Source: Sialis fuliginosa (taxonomy: Eukaryota > Arthropoda > Insecta > Megaloptera > Sialidae). From it: a stretch of DNA of 64,000 bases. Shown here one piece after another: positions 49,434-60,740 of the stretch (positions within the stretch are counted from its first letter, which is position 1; each line of letters starts with the position of its first letter). The position numbers and the translations under genes were made by a program. The stretch covers positions 8,868,501 to 8,932,500 of the forward strand of contig OY540822.1 of the NCBI GenBank assembly GCA_961205875.1, written 5' to 3'. The notes beneath the pieces are model-generated. The model saw nothing but the letters and a program-made list of their open reading frames with translations. It had not been told where the DNA came from and ran no database searches.

Positions 49434-52400
49434 CTGGAAATATATTTTATTAATTGTTATCACATTTTAACTGACAGTTGCATATAAAGAAACTGACTTC
49501 CTCGCAATATCTGAAGGAAAGGGGAAGCTATTTGATTATTTATCAAATAATTTCAAGTCGAGAAAATTATGTGGTATCTTTTTTAGGTCACTATATTTTT
49601 TATAGTAAAATAAAATTCAATTGTTTTTTGGTCGTTGCATTTAAAAAAGTAGACTTTTACATTGATATTTCAGTGCGTAAAGTAGTACTTTTCTGCACGC
49701 GATGAAAAAAAGTATTTACTGTTTCCATAGTAACACATACATTTACATTTATTTACGATTAATATTTTATGAATGCCTAAAATTTAAGTCGTTGTTTTAC
49801 AACTGTCATTTGTATAAAAACACAGTTTCAATATTTTATTAATTTAGGTCACTATGATTACGTCTCTTTCGAATATTTTGTCGAATAACTGGATGATTTT
49901 TGACACATGTTAACATAATTAAATATTTTGAAATAAAAATCATTATTTGGAAGATTTTTTAAATCTTAACATGTTTTATAAAAACAATACAACTTTATTA
50001 TAATCCATAAAACAATTCGTTAGAACTAACAAACTTTAACAACATAAAAATCTAGAAATTAAATAAACAAAATGATACACAAAAGTTAATTTCTTTGTTC
50101 AAAATGCTCACCATAGGATGTTGTAACCTATGTATCATTCAAATTAAATTAATAACTTTTTAACGGCTGGATCTAGATATAGAACATAGTTAATAAAATG
50201 TGTTTAAAATTGAATAGGCAATTCGAAAATGTGAAAATATATAGTGTTCCATTTGAAAATTTTGAAAAAAATTAAGTTCAGTGTTTTGATACACCCTGTA
50301 CAAAGAATACAATTTTGTAAATGTTTGATGTAATATCGCAATGCCAAAACTATTTCTAAGCAGAAAACAATTTTTTTTTGTTGTAATTAGAAAATAACAA
50401 GATGTTGAAAATATGTCAATTTTCTTATAAAAATGGTCATAATTTCTAAACCGCTCAGTATAATCCCATACAAGCTTATATCAAAATATCCAAAAAAATA
50501 AATGCTTTAAGATTATCAATCAAAAAAATATACATTGTATTTAAAAAAACATAACTTTGATTTGTAACGCATTTATGGAACAACCTATATAAATACAACT
50601 ATTTTTAAAATATGCGGCTTGTCTATCCTCACAACTTTTGTATTTAATGTTTCCTTCCATTTGTTATAATAAATGAACTATTGAACTTTGACACCGTCTT
50701 GGGACACTCTGTATATTGATTGACTTATAAAAAAAAACATTTGACACCCAAGAAAGAAAAAATATCTAAATTGACTATGATTGTTGCTAACCTATTTATT
50801 TTATTTTTTTAATTTTCATAAAAATTCTAAGATGGGACCTGGTGTTTTCTGAGAGTTTGAAAATATAATTTTACATGATTTTCTCAGTAACTACTGAACG
50901 GATTTGATTCCGGTTTTCACTAATTGATAGATTCGGTTCAGATGTATAATTTGTAGATATTTTGTGTAAATTTCATGAAGTTGGAAAAAAAACAATTCAC
51001 GGTGAACCGTGTGTTGGGTGGGCATATTGAATGGGCATAATTACTTTATATTTATTTAATTGAATTAATATCCCCGGGCAACACCGAGTCCAACGCACTA
51101 ATTATGAAATAAAATACGGTAGAAAAAATGTTGTGTGCGCCTGGTAGAAAAAAACTGTCATTTTACACTCCAATTACACAAATAACTATTTAACGTGTGT
51201 ATAAGGTAAAGGTACCACTTATGACCGATATAAGAGTAAGTTTTCGGTTTTTTTTTTTTATTAATGGGCTTTTTTTCTCATTCTCATGAACTCATGTTAC
51301 TAATAAAACAAGTAACCCTTTATTTAATCAATTTAATTACAAAAGTCTGCAAATATATTTTGTTTTGTTTCTTCGCAATATCGAAGATACGAGAAGCTTT
51401 GTGATCGTTTTAGATTGAGACAAAAAAAATGTTCTTCGATTTCGAAATTTTAAATTGATCTTTACGTTTCACGTCAAGACAAACACTGTCTGTCCGTCCG
51501 TCTGTCTTTTCCTTGAATTCTTGTCACACGCATAACTTATGAACCACTGAATCGATATTGTTGAAACTTGGTCGGTTGGTTGGGTCAAAATCGTGTGTAA
51601 GGGGGAGGGGTGACATCCAAAAATATTTATTTTTTCAAGATATCTCAAGAACGATTTTTTATAGAATATTAGGTCTACAACGTTTAAAATATTCTCTTAC
51701 AAAGATTTATCTCAATTTATTTTTAAAAATCGTGTTTTGTTTTTCTAAATTGATATTTGCTTGGACATATTAAATGTCATTTTGACGTTTGCATAACTTT
51801 AGATTTAGATTGAAATTGTCAAAAAATTAAAAATATACGAAAAAATAATCAGATGCGTCTACTAATATTTTTTAGTAATATTATATAATTGTGTAAAAAT
51901 TAAATGGTTAATCAATTCCAAGCAATTTATCTAAACACTATCAGGTTTTATTTAAATTGTTTAATAATTAAATACCTTTGGTGAATTTAGCACTGTGCAT
52001 TTACTTGTGTAACAATATTATAAAGTAGACGTTTAGGTTATTGTATAATTATTTGTAGAAATTATTTTTAACATTAGGTAATCATTTTTTGTAGAAGGAC
52101 CCCGGGAGATATGCATTGAGTCAGTCGTTAGCACAGAGTCGTGAGAAACACAATAAAGTTTCGAAAGTGTTAAATAAATCTAGGAAACATCGAAATAAAC
52201 CTTAGCTCTGTAATTCAAGCTAATTGTAAGGAGAAGTAAGGTTCTGTGGTAGCGACCACCTTTTTATATTCTAAATAGTGCAAGTTTTGTGTAATAGAAA
52301 TAGTGAAAGATTTTGTATTCGAAATAAAGTTATAGTTTTTAGTAATCGAAAAAGTGTCAGATTTTGTATTCGAAATAGTGAAAGTTTTTGTAATAGACAG

Positions 52401-55400
52401 GCCCGGATTTACCATGCAGGCAGAGTAGGCAGCTGCCTAGGGCGGCAAATTTTGTTGGAAACTTTGAAAACTTGTTATATTCGTGGGAATTGAATTTGAT
52501 TTTCATTCCATTATCGATGAGTTTGCCATCCGAAAATCGAGACGTAAAAATTTCAACCCATAAGTAATAATTTCTCTATACATGTAACTCAAGCATGACT
52601 AAAAAAAAAGGTCTTCAGTTTTTATGTTTCCTAATGTAACTTTATAAAAATTAAAAAATTTGAAACTGACGCAACAAAAAAAAAGATCCTGAGTTTTATA
52701 TTTTGACATCTATGACTTAAACTGTTAGTTTCGAGCGGGGGGGGGGGGGGCAATTTTCGCAACTGCTTAGGGGCGGCAAATTTCTAAATCCGGGCCTGGT
52801 AATAGATATAGTACAAGCTTTTGTAAAGACATAGTGTTTGATTATAATTTAGTTTACGTTTCCGAGCACCTACGAGTCCATCTACCTAACCAATTAAAGG
52901 TTAAATGAAATTATAAAAGGCAATAGAACCAACCCAAAACGTTACACTTGGCAGTTGTTTTTTTTTTTTAAATTATAGCCTTTTATTTTGTTCATGTGTT
53001 TTCTCCAGTAATGGCAAAGGTGAAACCAGTAATGAGCACGCAGTGATGGACACTTTCTAATGAATACAAAATGATAAGTACTACGACACAAAAGATATAA
53101 AAGAAAGAACTGTCAAATTTGAAACAAAAAATTTAAAAAATCAATCGATTTTTCGATTAAATCAAGTCGAGATTGGAAACCCTAAAATTAAATTATGAAT
53201 TACTGTAGATTTGGACACCCCGTATCAATTATTGGACGGTAGATGGTATAACCAATAAGAGATATTTTTTCGAAAAGCCGCGGGGTCCCCAAAAACCCGG
53301 GGCCCGTAGCATTTGCTACTCCTACTACATAGTTAATCCAGCACTGAGAAATGTTAATAATCAAATCCAGTACATTTAATTAAAAATTTACCATTACTGG
53401 GGTCCTTGCCAAGACTGGTGCCCAGGCCCGGATTCACCATGCAGGCAGAGTAGGCAGCTGCCTAGGGCGGCAAGAATTGAAGGGCGGCAAATTTTGGTGG
53501 AAACTTTTAAAACTTGTTATATTCGTGGGAATTGAATTTGATTTTGATTCCATTATCGATGAGTTTGCCATCCGAAAATCGAGACATAAAAATTTCAACC
53601 CATAAGCAATAATTTATCTATACATGTAACTCAAGCAGGACTAAAAAAAGGTCTTTCAGTGTTTCCTAATGTAACTTTATAAAAATTTATAAAATTTGAA
53701 ACCGACGCGACCAAAAAAAAAGGTCCTGAGTTTTATTAAAAAAAGTTTTATTAAACTGTTAGTTTCGAGGGGGGGGGGGCAATTTTCATAACTGCCTAGG
53801 GGCGGCAAATTTCTAAATCCGGGCCTGCTGGTGCCACTACCTTATGTTAAAAAATTACTTTTAAACATATATATTTCTTTGTGAAATGTTAAATACTACC
53901 CAACCTGAAATTTAGAATCCTTTCGGATCTTTCAATTGACAAGTAACATATTGACATAGTGGAAGAACATAATCTACGCCTTTAGCATTATAAGCTGATA
54001 ATCAATCATTATAGGGAGTACCTGTGACCACCACCAGTAGTTTTAAGTTATCCCTATTTGTGTACATACACATATACATATATACAAATACATACACTAG
54101 CTTATAATGTTCACACGATAAACGTGGGAAAATATACCGTCAGGGGTTGACGGAAGGGGAGTCAAAAGCAACAGCTGTCCCCTACAATAACTTTATGTGT
54201 ATGTATTTACATGTGCACAATATTTACATCGGTAGAAAAAGGGTTAAATGTAAATCTTATAAATATTTTTTACATTTTATTTGTAATATACGTATATTAT
54301 GACAAATTTTTAAATTTTTGTATGTGATATTTTTCAATATAACCAAAAACATATTTTATATTGAAAAATGTGTATCTATATACATATATTTTATATTTTA
54401 ATTATTTTTAACTCTATCAGTAGTTAGTTTTAAGGGACGTATAATTATATTTAATATATTATATTTATATTTATGCAGCGACATAGTACATTGAAACTAA
54501 AAATTACACAAACTTTGAAAATAATTGTTATATATGGTATTAATCTTTCAGACAATTACAGTCCTTTAACAAACCGGTATCTTAACCATCTAATGCAGTG
54601 GTTCTTAAACTTTTTTTATAGCCGAAAATGCGAGTGAAATTTTAGTCGAATAAAGAACTTTGACTTTCAATATCCGCCATTTTGTGAAAATTCAAAATTT
54701 TTCAAATCCCTTCGTCCATCCGGAGCATTATGTCATTAGCTAATGATCCCTTTTGCTTTTTTTTTTTATTTCAGATGATCTAGTGACGAGCAACAGTGAT
54801 CTCGGCAAAACACTTTTTTTTTGGACCCCTCCCAAATTTGCTCTATCCCACTTATTTTTTAATATTTTGCCATAAAAAATAATAAATACATATCTTTCAT
54901 GTGGAAAAACATCCAACTGGGTCTGCCCCCTTAATAGAAAAAATTTGGATGTTCAGAAAAAAATTAGTAACGTTTTTATCTTTTTAGGTCCGTCTGGAAG
55001 GGTTTTTAACATCAGGGGCTAACAACACCGGAAATATGTGTGGTTGGTTTCCACACTTGTTACTGCAACAGGTGCTATGAGGTTTAGTTCCTGTCCGCCA
55101 CAACGTTCAAAAATTATACACCGGCATTAAAACATGATATTAACCCCTTTGGTGCGGATTGACTTTATTTGAATTCAAATACGAAGTATGTAAGTATAAA
55201 ATATATTTAATAGACCAGATTATTATTTCTATTAAATATATGAGGCTTATAGATTTATAGTTTTCACCTATTTTTTTCTGTGCAGTATCGTGGCTATTAA
55301 TTTTTTATTTTTTTTATCAAAAAAATCATAAAATCTTTATCAAATCGTGTTTTGTTTCCATGACGTCACAGCATACAACTGTCATTTAGGAATATAAAAA

Positions 55401-57416
55401 TGCATAGTACCTAGCCACGGAATACAGAATTCTATTAATATTATATTTTATTAATTAAGGTCACTATGATCACGTCTCTTTCAAATATTTTGTCGAACAA
55501 TTAGATGATTTTTAACACATGTTAAAAATTAAACATTTTGAAATATAAAGAAACATTTCACTTAAAAAAAAATCGAAATTGATTATGATTGTTGCTAACC
55601 TAATTATTTTTATTTTTTGATTTTCATACAAATTCTAAGAACGGATTTTATTCCACTTTTCAATAATGGGTAGGTTGAGTTTAGGTAAAATAATTTGTGA
55701 ATATTTTGTGTAAATCTAAAAACAATTCGTGGTGCATGTTGAATATTTTAGGTCACTATGCTTTTATGGATATTAACCCGGATAACACCGAGTCAAATAC
55801 GTTTATCTTGAATAATTATTTAATTGATTTTGGTAAGTGGTTATTTTTAAAATAAAAATAAAAATTTACCTTTTGCGTGTAGCATTTTCAGATGATCCAC
55901 TGTCATTTGAAGTATTTCCGCTTTTTCAAGTTTCGCTGAACCTTGTTTCTCATACGCACTTGGAATTAATCGCTTTAATTCAGTCAACGAAGTGTTGATT
56001 CGATCCCTCCGTTTCTTTTCAATAACACCCCTTCTTTTTTTACGCGATAACATTTGACAGCTATCTGCATCGCCAGGAGAAATACATCTATAAAATAAAT
56101 TGCAATAATATAAAAACTAGTTTTTACGTCCGCGAAGAATTTGTATTTTTTATCTAATCTATTTTTCGGGATATCAAATTTCATCAAAATCGGTTTAGTG
56201 TTACTTTCGTATTTATAATATTAATTATCGATGTAAAGGCGAAAAATTTGTATTGAAAAGTATGTATGTGAAAATTTTAAAATTTTTGAAATTATTTACT
56301 TTAGCTTAATTAAGTAATACAAAACAATACGCGAATTTTAAAAAGTAACAATATATTTTTTTATTAGTTTCAAGACAGAAATAGGTGAAAATTTGGTTGT
56401 AAGTTTTGATCGAAATGGAAAAACAAACCTAGTTAATAAAATTGTAAAAAAAAAAATTAATTGTTTATTACATTCAGAGACGAATCGGAATTTATGGTTG
56501 TTTGGGTTCAAAAACCGTAATTTTTTCAGGGTTCGAATTCAAATTTGTAATTGAAAAAAATTTATTTTATTCGAAAAAAAATTATAATTAACAATAATAT
56601 TAATAAATAATTAATAGTATATAAAATATGGCTAGAAAAAAAGGGCGAAATATAAAATTACATTTCAAAAATTTGCGGTCGGGGAACTTTTTTAACCATT
56701 GCCCCAAAATTTTTTTGCGTATGTCGATATTACCCCCTCATTTTAAAAAGGAGACAATCAATGTAAATTTAAATTAAACATTATTTATTGAATTAATTTA
56801 CACGGAAAATAAAAAAAATAATAGACAAACAAAATAAAATTTTCATATTGGAACAAACAAAAATTAATTGAAAACTTTAATTTCCAATTTTTACCCAATT
56901 TGAGGTAATTTACCCCGGTTCCCCGAAGTTATAGAATTAAAAAATATGTAAATTTTAGTAGTGGATTTGATAACACATCATACCATAAAATTCAAACAGT
57001 TTAGTACATTTTATCTTTTTTAAAAATCATTATAAAAAATAATTTATTGAATCTTTAAAAAAAGGTTAATGAAAAATACGTTTTTTTCTGATTTCTGGTT
57101 CGGGTTCAAGTTCAACTTCTTGATTACATTATAATTTAATTATTACAATCTGATTTGAAACTTTTCAAAAAAAAAATATTTTCATGAAATTTGACATCAC
57201 TAGATATTTGTATTCTTAAACTTACTGTTCTTTAGAAGATCCTTCAGAAAATACATCATCGCAATCGTCACTTTCCGATAGGGCCCTCTTTGAAGCTCTC
57301 GGAGCCGGAGTCCCCCAAACTCCTCCTGAATGACCTCCGTTACCTCCAATAGAAGCTGTAGCATTCCCAGTATAACCCCAGTGTAGAGGTGTATTTTGCC
57401 CCATAGAATGATCCAT
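48790..57416 (-). CDS. Hey: Hey: Notch-responsive bHLH-Orange repressor with YRPW motif
   Basis: Hey proteins are nuclear transcriptional repressors that bind E-box or CACGYG sites and act downstream of Notch. The exons are 57416-57226, 56087-55870 and 49433-48790. Junctions are GT/AG and in phase (191+218+644 nt = 350 residues plus TAA). The bHLH is at about residues 79-134 ([18 protein letters not shown], then helix 2 with [18 protein letters not shown]). The glycine at 84 in the basic region marks Hey rather than the proline of Hes. The Orange domain is at about 148-192 ([38 protein letters not shown]). YRPW is at 341-344, followed by GAEVAY. The Met at 57416 is chosen because upstream in-frame codons offer no ATG before a stop. 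Two broken copies of the exon 3 end lie downstream. Confidence 0.96.
49840..51105 (+). mobile_element. Helitron-like element, copy 2, interrupted
   Basis: Its 3' part (50760-51105) matches copy 1, with the hairpin CCCGGGCAACACCGAGT followed by ACGCACTAAT. The 5' part near 49850-49925 also matches. The middle is foreign AT-rich sequence. Confidence 0.55.
52268..52850 (+). repeat. 24 bp minisatellite inside the LTR
   Basis: About six imperfect copies of AAATAGTGAAAGTTTTTGTA plus a short tail run from 52268 to 52397 and continue after the hAT insertion to about 52850. Confidence 0.75.
52398..52798. mobile_element. hAT element in the solo LTR
   Basis: The ends CAGGCCCGGATTTA and TAAATCCGGGCCTG are inverted, and a perfect 8 bp duplication GTAATAGA flanks it (52390-52397 and 52799-52806). 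A G-run of about 12 is near the right end. Confidence 0.93.
53423..53827. mobile_element. hAT element, second copy, in family B terminus
   Basis: It is the same element as 52398-52798, with a perfect 8 bp duplication CTGGTGCC (53415-53422 and 53828-53835) made from the family B terminal repeat. Confidence 0.93.
54123..54177 (+). promoter_or_regulatory. Candidate Notch-response site in Hey intron 2: Su(H) motif plus E-box
   Basis: CGTGGGAA at 54123-54130 is a perfect Su(H)/CSL consensus. ACAGCTG, a proneural-type E-box, lies at 54171-54177, 41 bp further on. The segment is richer in G+C than its surroundings and matches none of the repeats identified here. Hey is a known Notch target in flies. 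Function is inferred from motif and context only. Confidence 0.4.
55334..55801 (+). mobile_element. Helitron-like element, copy 3
   Basis: It starts A|TCTTTATCAAATCGTG and ends in the degenerate hairpin CCCGGATAACACCGAGT. It matches 12454-12963 along its length. The CTAG end is eroded. Confidence 0.65.
55870..56087 (-). CDS. Hey: Hey coding exon 2 (bHLH)
   Basis: The exon encodes [20 protein letters not shown] followed by the rest of the basic region, helix 1, the loop [12 protein letters not shown] and helix 2. The acceptor is TTTATAG and the donor AAAGGTAAAT, ending in phase 1. The loop and helix 2 are essentially identical to insect Hey. Confidence 0.96.
56088..57225 (-). other. Hey intron 1 (1.1 kb)
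   Basis: It runs between the matched donor (GTAAGT on the minus strand) and acceptor (TTTATAG). It is AT-rich and I see no repeat or motif in it. Confidence 0.7.
57226..57416 (-). CDS. Hey: Hey coding exon 1
   Basis: The exon encodes [17 protein letters not shown], a Gly-rich stretch, and the acidic serine segment [19 protein letters not shown] that precedes the bHLH. The donor is ACAGTAAGT and the exon ends in phase 2. An in-frame GTG seven codons upstream is not a credible start. Confidence 0.92.
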
Positions 57417-57623
57417 TTTTACAACAATGCAATTCACAGAGTAAAACTTTTTTTCAGTTTATTTTAGTCAAAAATTAACACATTTTTAATTTCACTGCAC
57501 TTGTTAACACAATCTTTATTTTATTTCAATTAAATACAGGTATGCCAACACTGATAGGGCAAATATCCCCACAGTTTGAATTGATTGTTGTAGACAATAG
57601 ATGTGTGTGTCTTAACATTTGCA

Positions 57624-57631
57624 CACGCGTG
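57624..57631. promoter_or_regulatory. CACGCGTG palindrome upstream of the Hey start
   Basis: CACGCG is the class C site bound by Hes/Hey proteins. This palindrome lies about 210 bp upstream of the Hey ATG and could serve autorepression. One short motif is weak evidence. Confidence 0.3.
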
Positions 57632-58024
57632 ATGTTGTGAGTTGAATATAGACAACAGACAGACTACTACCGGCGTACGCCATGACGACGTTCAGTCACA
57701 CTTTCAACCCCCACCCTACCTTCCCCTACATCATTTACCACTGTGCGTTGTGTATGTTTGTACCTATATATATATGTATGTATGCATGTGAGTTGCGTAT
57801 TTGCGATTTTGGTATATTTTTCTCGCAAATGGAAAAACGGAATACGGCAATTTTTTTTCACAAATTTTTTGATCAAAATAAAAAATTTAAACGTATTTTT
57901 TGTGTTTTTAAGCCTTGGCACTTTACAGAAATGATATCCGGCATCGCTTTGAACTTGCAAATCTATTATATGTGATTCAATACAAGTAGCATGTCCGCTG
58001 CGTCGAAACAGCGTTAAAAATGTG

Positions 58025-58100
58025 TATTATATTATTAACGTCAGGATATTAGAAAACTAATATTCATAATACAAAGGTGAGTTTTTTATGACAAATTCCA
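58025..58100 (+). repeat. Family D fragment, copy 3
   Basis: It matches the block near 13850-13925 (ATTAGAAAACTAATA, then GAGTTTT and CATTGAAATTTTTCAT). Confidence 0.65.
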
Positions 58101-58296
58101 TTGAAATTTTTCATTGAAACTAATAAAAAATTAAAACAAGTCTCTGAAAAATATTGTTTCGTAGAATGTGCAATTTATTTCATTTATAATATTTCTTGGA
58201 GGTACCATTGTATTAATAATTTTTATTTTATACAAACAACTATTTCTTTTATAAAATGTAAACATAAATTTCCAATGAAATTATTTAACTCCTTAT

Positions 58297-58968
58297 TAGT
58301 GATGTAACGAATATTCGCATTCGCATTCGCGAATATTCGCACATTTTTTAACATTCGCACTCGCATTCGCAAGAAAAAGTGCGGATATTTTTGCGAATAT
58401 TACTTTTTTTGTAATAATAAAAAAAATATTTTTTTATCTATTATATTAAATAATTATTTTTAAGAACTTAGGAACAGTCAACATTTATTTTTACTTCCAT
58501 GTTCTGAAAGAAATGGAAGTATTGTAATACCGTCGAAAAATCGTGTACGAGATAATGTAAAAGAAAGTTTATTTACTCATGACGGCTGTGCGTGTGTGTG
58601 TCTGAATGTAAATTTTCATTCGTTCACGATAACTACTGTAAAAATGCACCTATTTGAATTATTTTTGGGGGAAATGTTTGTCATAGTGAGTACTCCAGAC
58701 CCCACCAAAAAAGAGAGAAGGGATTATATGGATCGTGCTCCCCCCCCCACAAAAAAATACAGAAACTTATCAAATTAATACAAATTAAAATTTACAAAAA
58801 AAAAAGTTGAGTGAGTTGTCTACATGCCCCCATCAAAGCGAAAAAATATGAAAAAGAAAATTTATAATAAAAAAAGTCAATATTCGCATTCGCATTCGCG
58901 AATGTCGGCCGCTAATATTCGCATTCGCATTCGCGAATGTTTAAAATCATATATTCGTTACATCACTA
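58297..58968. mobile_element. hAT element with GCATTC-rich ends carrying a family D fragment
   Basis: The ends TAGTGATGTAACGAATATTC and its near-complement are flanked by a perfect 8 bp duplication CTCCTTAT (58289-58296 and 58969-58976). CGCATT repeats occupy both ends. The interior at about 58490-58700 is a family D fragment. Confidence 0.9.
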
Positions 58969-59149
58969 CTCCTTATACAATCGGTACTTGTTTATTCTAA
59001 GCCTTCTGAATCGTTTTGACACGAAAAGTCGCGTTTATTGTAAGTCGAGAGGGGCTCCCACCAAGTTATGTATAGATCCTTGACCAATCAGCGTTGGCGC
59101 GGGAATTGACGTCACCACGAAGACGTTTCAAATGTTATATATGTATATA

Positions 59150-59784
59150 CCGGGTGAACCATTTTAACCTTTAATGAAGAATAACTCGACCGGTAAGCGA
59201 AATAATAAAAAAAGTTTTTTTACAAAAGTTGTTGGGTAAGGAAAGGGACGTACGACCATGACCTTGAATTTGACCTTGACTTTGACCGTAGGGGTTATTT
59301 GAAGGCCAAATAAAAATTTTCAAATAGAATTGCCTATTTTCGACCCTGGATTCGGAAAGAACGGGAAATTCTACAATAAGATATGTAGATTGATAAGGTC
59401 AAATGTCATGTTTTGAGGTCAAAAGGAACTTGTACATGTATTCATGCGAAAATTGTATCTGTATATGAGGATTTCTAAACTTTTGCGTTGGAAACAGAAT
59501 AAAGTGTAATTTTGATAGGAAAACAATTGAATTTTCCAGGGGGCGCGAGCATATCGAAAAAAATGAAAAAAAAATTATTTAATTTTCTGAAAGCAATAAA
59601 ATACATTGATACAATTCTATTTATAAGTGTATTTTATTTTTTGTTATTTCAGAATGTTTTTTATTGCTTTTCTTTCAGTTAATTAAATAATTTTTTTAAT
59701 AATATTTTTTCTCATTTTTTTTCGATATGCTCGCGCCCTCCATTTAGTTTTATCACACCCCCCCGGTTAAAATGGTCCACCCGG
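59150..59784. mobile_element. Tc1/mariner-like non-autonomous element
   Basis: CCGGGTGAACCATTTTAACC is inverted with one mismatch at the right end, with TA on both sides. The interior also has inverted blocks around 59565 and 59700. Confidence 0.8.
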
Positions 59785-59802
59785 TATATACAGTATCAAT
59801 TA

Positions 59803-60076
59803 CAAGAAATCCTTTATTTATTCTTCGTTTTTTTTGATATTTTAACAACATATACAATCAAAGAAGTACAAATTCGACATTGCAAAATCATGAAAAAGCT
59901 ATCACAGACAATTTTGTCTATTCGGGAAGTGTCATTTTTACTATTCTTAAGTTGGCAATACGTTCTGTGATTTTTGACAGCTTTCTATGATTTTGCAATG
60001 TCGAATTTGTACTTCTTTGATTTTATGTGTTGTTAAAATATCAAAAAATACGAAAACAAGAATAAATGAAGGATTT
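59803..60076. repeat. Long hairpin, about 105 bp arms
   Basis: The arms 59803-59908 and 59963-60076 are near-perfect inverses, for example TGCAAAATCATGAAAAAGCT against its complement, around a 54 bp loop. No target duplication is obvious. Confidence 0.85.
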
Positions 60077-60670
60077 TTTTGATTGGTCCAAAAGCTATAG
60101 AGACTATGTATGTAAACCTTGGTATTTAATTTGTATCGTTAATAGTTAATCGTGATAGATAAAATAATTTTACTTTACTTTTAATTTCGAATATGAGCAA
60201 GGTGACAAGTGACGACGGTGATAAGTGTTTCTAATTAATTCTACAAAAATTTCAAAAATATGTTCGTTTACGCCAGGAGGAGAAAAAATTTAGAATAAAC
60301 GAAACTCGGCATTTCAGATAAACGAGTCCCGACTGTAGTTCTAAAAAATAACACTCATTCGAAGAAATAAAAAAATATACTACAAGAATTACATAGAAAA
60401 AAAAAATTAAAGCGTTAATTTTATCGACAGACAAAAATCTGATAATTTTTGATAAAACAAATATGTGACACAAGTCAAAAATTAGTTAAAGATCACCACG
60501 GAAGCCTAAATTAAGTAAACTTTATTAAACTAGGAAGTACCGATACAAGAGATTAACATGGAAGGGGTAATAGTTACCGGAGTGGGGATGTTGACTATAG
60601 CTATAGGGGATGGTTTTTACAATAGCCACCCTAACTTTTCACATAGGTTATTATTATTACTGGGTATCTT

Positions 60671-60740
60671 TGTGGGAAATAGTGGGTGAATTCACCTCCC
60701 ATTAAATACATAAACTTTACGATTGTATTTGGCGTGGGAA
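60671..60740 (+). promoter_or_regulatory. Candidate pair of Su(H) sites 3.3 kb upstream of Hey
   Basis: TGTGGGAA at 60671-60678 and CGTGGGAA at 60733-60740 both fit YGTGRGAA and lie on the same strand 62 bp apart. They sit in a comparatively G+C-rich, apparently non-repetitive block (60535-60745). Binding is not shown. Confidence 0.35.

Larger units (their letters stand above)
52008..52946 (+). mobile_element. Solo LTR (Ty3/gypsy-like)
   Basis: It begins TGTAAC and ends GTTACA, with a CTTG duplication (52004-52007 and 52947-52950). The related family H copy near 930-950 reads straight through the site, proving the boundaries. AATAAA motifs lie near 52151 and 52193. Without the hAT insertion and its duplicated octamer it is about 530 bp. 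No internal retroelement genes are present. Confidence 0.82.
51367..52969 (+). repeat. Family H element inserted in family B
   Basis: It matches 400-960 closely on both sides of the LTR at 52008. The family B sequence resumes after it. Confidence 0.7.
51203..53843 (+). mobile_element. Transposon family B, copy 5, split by nested insertions
   Basis: The left part 51203-51366 and right part from about 52970 align with uninterrupted family B copies. A family H element, a solo LTR and a hAT element lie between, and a second hAT element sits in the right end. Confidence 0.8.
49434..55869 (-). other. Hey intron 2 (6.4 kb)
   Basis: It holds two Helitron-like elements, a nested transposon complex at 51203-53843 and a candidate regulatory segment near 54080-54200. 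A hAT-like end (CAGTGGTTCTTAAACTTTTT) is at 54596-54615 without a visible partner. Confidence 0.65.

Noticed and set aside
57682..57975. Overlapping 97-codon frames on both strands upstream of Hey
   Set aside because: They mirror each other over a low-complexity stretch (TATATATGTATGTATG) and lack any domain.
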